From contig OX411559.1 in NCBI GenBank assembly GCA_948146395.1, positions 4,140,501 to 4,204,500 of the forward strand: DNA of 64,000 bases. The letters are read 5' to 3'. The number at the start of each line of letters is the position of its first letter. The first letter of the stretch is position 1. This document shows positions 62,363 to 64,000 of this stretch, piece after piece. Origin of the DNA: Fragum whitleyi. Its lineage: Eukaryota; Mollusca; Bivalvia; Cardiida; Cardiidae. The notes under the pieces were generated by a model. It was not told where the DNA came from. It did not search any database and saw only the letters and a list, made by a program, of their open reading frames with translations. Position numbers and translations under genes: made by a program.

Positions 62363-62633
62363 GACATGAGTAAAACAATATGCCCCCGATCTCTCGATAC
62401 GGGGGCATAAAAATATTGCAATTTAATTTTTTGTATGTGGAAGAATTAAGACTTTATGTACAAGTTAAAAGCACTTGATTATTTCAAAAATGGTGGAGAG
62501 GATCAAATGGCGGGTTGGGTAATTTTTCCTCAAATAACCCTTAAATCCTGAACTCACATTTACTTACCAAGTAACTGCATCAATTGTTGTTGACTCATTC
62601 CTCCTAGAATATTCTGAATGTCAGAGTCACTGG
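45294..62633 (-). CDS. ADRM1: ADRM1/Rpn13, proteasomal ubiquitin receptor, C-terminal six exons (gene-level entry)
   Basis: Rpn13 sits on the 19S proteasome cap through Rpn2, binds ubiquitin with its N-terminal Pru domain and recruits and activates the deubiquitinase UCH37 through its C-terminal DEUBAD. Only the later part is in the window. Minus-strand exons: 62633-62568, 61409-61334, 58774-58569, 53856-53696, 50675-50573, 45379-45294. All junctions keep phase, and together they give about 231 residues: the D-I-Q-N-I-L-G-G-M-S and L-M-Q-L-L segment, a Ser/Thr/Pro-rich linker, P-I-Q-L-S-D-L-Q-N-I-L, and a DEUBAD with A-M-I-P-I-L-A-N, F-L-P-E-G and S-G-Q-L-G-P-L-M. The end K-K-D-E-E-E-K-M resembles the human acidic tail. 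The Pru domain and promoter must lie to the right of 64000. The gene spans more than 17 kb because its introns are packed with repeats. Confidence 0.95.
45655..45822. mobile_element. Foldback MITE, TAATCGTTTGTTT family, copy 3
   Basis: AGCATAAAAAGCAATATTTT against AAAATATTGCTTTTCCTGTT, with outer TGAAACATACAATTATCC as in the other copies. Lies in the last ADRM1 intron. Confidence 0.75.
46311..47831 (-). mobile_element. Hairpin-ended element carrying a 156-bp x 8 array, ACGCCCGTC subfamily (reverse)
   Basis: Minus-strand start AACAAGGTGCCAAATTGTCA (imperfect hairpin) then ATACGCCCGTCACAC; the array; a GGACGCCGGACGCC block; and the 3' hairpin ATACGTCCCGTC-TTC-GACGGGCGTAT followed by AAAAAA. 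The 5' motif ACGCCCGTC is the inverted partner of the 3' hairpin arm. Confidence 0.88.
46480..47730 (-). repeat. Tandem array, eight units of 156 bp
   Basis: CACCAAGGGGGAGTGCAG starts at 46641, 46797, 46953, 47109, 47265, 47421 and (as CATC...) 47577, exact steps of 156 bp. Because 156 is a multiple of three, long open frames run through on the minus strand (46351-46977, 47284-47562); these are by-products of the repeat. Confidence 0.97.
47928..49216. other. Low-repeat intron block with a weak inverted pair at its ends
   Basis: CAGGGTTCACTCTGGCTCTC at 47928 and GAGAGCCCTG at 49207-49216 are loosely inverted. TTGGGGCCA words occur at both 47955 and 50278. The 169-codon open frame at 48318-48827 shows no recognisable domain. 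GTCGTC words cluster at 49125-49195. No duplication of target sequence was found, so no element is claimed. Confidence 0.35.
49303..50157 (+). mobile_element. Hairpin-ended tandem-repeat element, TACCCCCC subfamily
   Basis: Start AACTAGAACTGTCGCAGAGC, TAATACCCCCCACC; four units of about 147 bp (TGACCTTGACCTTTGACC, AGGGCACTTCCTTGGGTCAT, AAGTTTCATGATTGTAGGTC, TTAGAGTCCGGAAACGAAAA); GGACGGACGGACAGACGGAC; 3' hairpin TACCCCCCTC-TACTTCGTA-GGTGGGGGGTA then TAATAAAAA. All parts of the shared architecture are present. Confidence 0.9.
50270..50430. repeat. Short repeat with TTGGGGCCA and CGCCAAATGAAAAA words
   Basis: TTTCGCCAAATGAAAAATTC and CATTTGGCGACAATGGCG are partly inverted; TTCGCCAAATGAAAAA also occurs at 47968. 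A diverged dispersed repeat. Confidence 0.5.
50573..50675 (-). CDS. ADRM1: ADRM1 exon e (DEUBAD)
   Basis: Minus strand: acceptor TATTTCAG|GCC, donor GGAG|GTGAGA. Codes A-L-T-S-F-S-S-A-L-Q-S-G-Q-L-G-P-L-M-S-Q-F-G-L, strongly conserved with human (S-A-A-L-A-S-G-Q-L-G-P-L-M-C-Q-F-G-L), then V-A-N-A-A-A-Q-G. Confidence 0.96.
51116..52437 (+). mobile_element. Hairpin-ended tandem-repeat element, GGTGAGCT subfamily, complete
   Basis: Start AAACAAGAGGGCCATAGTGG (hairpin AGGGCCA/TGGCCCT) then CGCTCACCTGAGG; about eight units near 145 bp (GGTTGATCAGACAAAAAATG, GACCTCTAGAGTGCATACAA, AGATTTGACCCCATGACCTA, GACAATCATTCTGACC); GACGACGGACGACACACGAC; 3' hairpin AGCTCACCTTGAGCAC-TTC-GTGCTCAGGTGAGCT, then AAAAACA. 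Lies in an ADRM1 intron. Confidence 0.92.
53050..53290. mobile_element. Foldback repeat, ATTCTGCC family, splitting a SINE
   Basis: AATTCTGCCGTGCATCATCT and AGATATTGCAAGGCAGAATC are inverted around a second stem (TTGGAATTGTATTC/GACGATTCCAA). SINE family 1 text stands on both sides (to 53036 and from about 53290). Confidence 0.65.
53402..53680 (-). mobile_element. tRNA-derived SINE, family 1, with head
   Basis: Minus strand: head GCCACTGTCATAGCGCAGCT and GGTAGCACGTTGGACTGCCA, a weak B box (GGGTTGGTTCC), body as in other copies, (CAAT)n tail at 53402. The head starts at intron base 16 after ADRM1 exon d. Confidence 0.85.
53696..53856 (-). CDS. ADRM1: ADRM1 exon d (DEUBAD core), hemmed in by transposons
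   Basis: Minus strand: acceptor TTTCCTTGCAG|CA, donor GCAG|GTTAGT. Codes L-S-Q-A-L-K-P-E-A-M-I-P-I-L-A-N, Q-Q-R-L-V-Q-F-L-P-E-G, and E-E-L-R-A-T-I-S-A-P-Q-F-K-Q, the UCH37-contacting helices. A family B MITE ends about 14 bp before the exon and a SINE head begins 16 bp after it. Confidence 0.96.
53870..54117. mobile_element. TTAA-type MITE, family B, copy 3, next to an ADRM1 acceptor
   Basis: Left end TTTACCCTCGTCATGCTGAA (TTAA decayed), right end TTCAGCATGACAAGGGTTAA, middle GCCTGCACATATGTGCAGTC. On the minus strand it stops about 14 bp before the first base of ADRM1 exon d. Confidence 0.9.
54217..54345. repeat. Large imperfect foldback with about 55-bp arms
   Basis: TTACTAATC..CATATAGGATATTACTTCCT and AGGAAGTAATATCCTATATG..GATTAGTAA pair, as do AGCTCTGACT and GTCAGAGC further in. 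No second copy seen. Confidence 0.85.
54763..55957. mobile_element. 1.2-kb pogo-like (Tc1/mariner group) element, non-coding
   Basis: CAGAGGAATCCGCTTAATAG at the left and its inverted counterpart (minus strand CAGTAGAATCCTTTTATTAG) at the right; TA directly outside both ends. A second inverted pair lies just inside (TTATCCGATAATCG versus CCGATTATCTGACG). The termini resemble those of pogo/Tigger elements. No transposase frame. The middle is GC-richer than its surroundings, with TTTGGCGGCGC at about 55245 and TGACGTCA at 55294-55301. Confidence 0.85.
56045..57207 (+). mobile_element. Hairpin-ended tandem-repeat element, GGTGAGCT subfamily, second complete copy
   Basis: Start AAACAAGAGGACCGTTGGCC then CGCTCACCCGAG; about five units of 150-180 bp (GATTTTAGCTATTTTTAT, GTGCTCCGCACCTGG, CTGATCATCCATGCC); GACGGACGAAGGACAACTGA; 3' hairpin AGCTCACTTGAGCAC-GTT-GTGCTCAGGTGAGCT then AAAAATG. 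Same ends as 51116 but unrelated internal units. Confidence 0.9.
57274..58097 (+). mobile_element. Hairpin-ended tandem-repeat element, GACTATTC subfamily
   Basis: Start AACAAGAGCTGTCGGAGGAC (hairpin GCTGTC-GGAG-GACAGC), then AGCTTGACTATTCC; four units of about 170 bp (AGTAGAAATAGAGATATTAC, AACATTTGCACGTAAAAACT, TCCGAAAAGGGTTAAAATTC, GATATTATGGTCACAGAAGC); ACGCCGACACTGACGTCGAC; 3' hairpin CTATTC-TTC-GAATAG then TCGAGCTAAAAAC. Confidence 0.9.
58098..58568. other. ADRM1: ADRM1 intron, no feature seen
   Basis: AT-rich; nothing recognised beside the donor of exon c. Confidence 0.55.
58569..58774 (-). CDS. ADRM1: ADRM1 exon c (Ser/Thr-rich linker and DEUBAD start)
   Basis: Minus strand: acceptor ATTTTAG|TCC, donor AATG|GTGAGT. 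The first part is Pro/Ala/Ser/Thr-rich with a run of Thr codons (ACA/ACC). The end is P-I-Q-L-S-D-L-Q-N-I-L-S-N-M-N, almost identical to human ADRM1 just before the DEUBAD. Confidence 0.95.
58820..59180. mobile_element. Foldback repeat (GATCTTAACC family) split by a family B MITE
   Basis: GAGACAAGTTGATCTTAACC at the left and GGTTAAGATCAGCCTTTCTC at the right are inverted. The MITE at 58889-59135 sits in the middle. The uninterrupted version is at 62690-62800. Confidence 0.85.
58889..59135. mobile_element. TTAA-type MITE, family B, copy 4, with identifiable empty site
   Basis: TTAACCCTTATCATGCTGAA to TTCAGCATGACAAGGGTTAA, 247 bp, inserted at a TTAA that is single in the related repeat at 62752-62755. 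Confidence 0.95.
59181..59362 (-). mobile_element. tRNA-derived SINE, family 1 (antisense, head missing)
   Basis: GATTGTTTGATTGAACAGAG, GGCTGGAGCACCTAAAAATG, CCTAGCCTCCAGCTACTATC, GTCTATGATTATCAACCCAT. Confidence 0.85.
59363..60121. other. ADRM1: ADRM1 intron, no gene seen
   Basis: AT-rich with no clear repeat unit. Confidence 0.5.
60122..60330 (-). mobile_element. tRNA-derived SINE, family 1, with B box
   Basis: Body as in other copies; on the minus strand GGTTCGATTCCTGGCC at about 60308-60323 is a good Pol III B box. Tail (TTTG)n-like at 60122. Confidence 0.85.
60882..61059. mobile_element. CAGTCAAACCTGTCTTAAGC MITE, copy 3
   Basis: CAGTCAAACCTGTCTTAAGC at the left, GGCGGCCACTG at the right, TATG on both sides (TA duplication). 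Confidence 0.75.
61083..61262 (-). mobile_element. tRNA-derived SINE, family 1 (antisense, truncated)
   Basis: TGTTTAAACGGGCCTTTATA, CACCTAACAATGGATTCCTG, CCTAGTCTCCAGCTGCTATT. Ends 72 bp from ADRM1 exon b. Confidence 0.8.
61334..61409 (-). CDS. ADRM1: ADRM1 exon b (Gly/Ser linker)
   Basis: Minus strand: acceptor TTTGTAG|GTG, donor AACC|GTAAGT. Codes G-M-N-P-G-S-G-L-S-A-L-M-G-R-P-S-S-V-Q-S-T-A-S-E-P. Low-complexity linker; phase fits both neighbours (1 nt in, 2 nt out). Confidence 0.88.
61491..61818. mobile_element. Foldback MITE, CAGGGGTGTGGAA family, copy 3
   Basis: CCAGGGGTGTGGAATTTCCA to TATTTCCACTCCCCTTG with the GAAGAAAATGCTGG central hairpin. TTATA on both sides, probably the target duplication. 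Confidence 0.85.
62112..62413 (+). mobile_element. Hairpin-ended microsatellite element, GGGGGCAT subfamily (forward, complete)
   Basis: Start AACAAGATGTGTTTGTGAAA (hairpin TGTTTGTGAAACA), AATGCCCCCGTAACAGC, GACCTTGACCTTGTCACATG, AGACGGACAGACAGACAGAC over about 60 bp, 3' hairpin ATGCCCCCGATCTCTCGATA-CGGGGGCAT, then AAAAATA. The same element as 22755-23078 in the other orientation. Confidence 0.92.
62568..62633 (-). CDS. ADRM1: ADRM1 exon a (conserved segment between Pru domain and linker)
   Basis: Minus strand: acceptor TCATTACAG|CC, donor CTTG|GTAAGT. Codes S-D-S-D-I-Q-N-I-L-G-G-M-S-Q-Q-Q-L-M-Q-L-L, equal to the human G-L-Q-S-L-L-G-N-M-S...L-M-Q-L-I segment. 66 nt, too short to be noticed as an open frame. 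The first two bases finish a codon from an exon outside the window. Confidence 0.92.
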
Positions 62634-62689
62634 CTGTAATGATGAATGAAAATTAAAGATAAATATTGAAACTGTTTCTCAATTTTATC

Positions 62690-62800
62690 TGAGACAAGCT
62701 GATCTTAACCTTGTCTAGAATAGTTATGTTTTTAATCAAGCCTTATTGAGCTTAATAACTTTTCTATTTTAGACTAGCTCAGTTTATTTCAAATTCAATT
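62690..62800. repeat. Foldback repeat (GATCTTAACC family), uninterrupted
   Basis: GAGACAAGCTGATCTTAACC at the left, TTTAGACTAGCTCAG at the right. Contains GAGCTTAATAACTTTTCTAT with a single TTAA, the empty version of the site filled at 58889. Confidence 0.85.
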
Positions 62801-64000
62801 GAGTTACAAACTCTTTTTTTCTCGAATCATTACATTTTGTATGTTAAAACTAATTTCTGAGACTCTCTGAAGACAGAAATATCCTGACATGCCTTAGATG
62901 ACATCAGGGCCTGAGGTTATAAAAGTTTTCTTAATCTCAACTCAAAATTTTCTCAAATTTAATATTTAAATTATTGTATTAACATAAAGCATATTATCAA
63001 TAAGTTATTATTCATAACAACTTATTAGTAATATATTTTATATTCATACATTTATATTGGTTTAAATACAGAAATAAAGCTTTAATCTCAATTTGAAAGG
63101 GGGTGTTCCAAATGTATAGTAAAATGTGCCCACGCTTAGATTTTTATGATATTGTGAGTTATTGTAGTACTTGGTATACTGATTTAGGAAATGACTTTTT
63201 TTCCCAAAATTAGTAAAGAGGGCCGACCATAAAGTACCCGAAAGCACATCTTATCTAATACAAAGGGGTGTCAGGAAAAACATCACCTTGCCAGAAAATT
63301 TTGGAATCTGTAATGAGAATTTGTTACTGATTTAAAAGACAATTGGTACCTACATGTTTTTATATAGGTTGGAATCTTATTTCTGTTTACTCCTAAAAGA
63401 TAGCCCAAAAAGTTCTTGAAAAATTCATGAAAAAATAAAAAAAATGAAATTATGTTCTGAGTTAAAGGGTTGAAAATTTTTAGTTGTAGCTCTAGTCCAG
63501 TTATCAAACTCACTTAGAATTAAGATACATATGTTCTAAATGTTTACGGAAAGTTTCATTGAAATCGAAAACTGGTAAGTTAGTCAAAAATCTCCTAGTG
63601 TAGAAGATAGTGGGTGGGGTAAGATAAGTTTTCACCCATCTGAGAATCTTAAAGTGTGAATAACTTTTCAACGGCTGTAGACAGGATCTTCATATTTCAC
63701 ACATGGATCCTTTGGGACAAAGCCTATTTACAAGCATTGGTCAAAATCAACTGTCAAGGTCAAGGTTAATTATCAAGGTCATTGTTATAAAAAAAACTTC
63801 ATTAAGCTTTGGGAACATACTTTACAAAGTAATGAACAATGATTTTGATTTTCAATTATAGTTTCTTTTAAACAAATTTATTTCAGTTGGTTCCTAACTC
63901 AGTCATTTGTGAAGGTCTATGTCAGATTTTCTTTAAACAAACTCATTTCAGTTGGTTCCTTATTCAAGGTCATGTATGAAGGTCAAAGGAGAATGGTGTC
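62801..64000. other. ADRM1: ADRM1 intron to the window edge; diverged repeats, no exon found
   Basis: 63640-64000 carries words such as CTGTCAAGGTCAAGG and ATTTCAGTTGGTTCCT (the latter twice about 60 bp apart), typical of the tandem-repeat elements. I looked for the Pru domain on the minus strand and did not find it. Confidence 0.5.

Noticed and set aside
62801..64000. ADRM1 Pru-domain exon near the right edge
   Set aside because: Searched the minus strand for Pru-like text; none found, only repeats.

Overview
The window is animal nuclear DNA: AT-rich, intron-dense and crowded with mobile elements. The mixture of a CR1-like LINE, tRNA-derived SINEs, many foldback MITEs and many elements that combine tandem repeats with GGAC/AGAC microsatellites is what one sees in bivalve molluscs. 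A heterodont-like bivalve is my best guess, but no sequence here fixes the species.

Two conserved genes are present, arranged tail to tail. (1) On the + strand, 7.65-26.36 kb (3' UTR perhaps to about 27.6 kb), lies a Staufen gene. Thirteen coding exons join in compatible reading phase and give about 664 residues with five dsRNA-binding domains. (2) On the - strand, from beyond the right edge down to 45.29 kb, lie the last six coding exons (about 231 residues) of ADRM1/Rpn13, the proteasomal ubiquitin receptor. They cover the linker and the UCH37-binding DEUBAD domain; the N-terminal Pru domain is outside the window. The two genes have unrelated jobs (mRNA transport and decay versus proteasome deubiquitination), and I see no functional link beyond adjacency.

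Layout: 1-4.3 kb, a broken CR1/Jockey-type LINE with an SGNH-hydrolase-like ORF1 end, then an ORF2 that begins with a hydrophobic leader and a 2A-like motif, followed by a PHD finger, endonuclease and reverse transcriptase; 4.3-7.6 kb, repeats and an antisense LINE remnant; 7.65-27.6 kb, Staufen with introns full of SINEs, MITEs and a 98-bp satellite; 27.6-45.3 kb, intergenic repeats, including a 1.9-kb terminal-inverted-repeat transposon and a 168-bp x 10 tandem array; 45.3-64 kb, ADRM1 with introns carrying a 156-bp x 8 array, several hairpin-ended tandem-repeat elements and a pogo-like element.

The best candidates for something under-described are: a superfamily of at least ten elements sharing one architecture (AACAAG/AACTAG start, small 5' hairpin, short motif, 140-170-bp tandem units, microsatellite, then a 3' hairpin holding the inverted motif followed by TAAAAA) while the motif itself differs between subfamilies; TTAA-targeting MITEs for which the window holds both a filled and an empty version of the same repeat site; and exons hemmed in by transposons a few bases from their splice sites.
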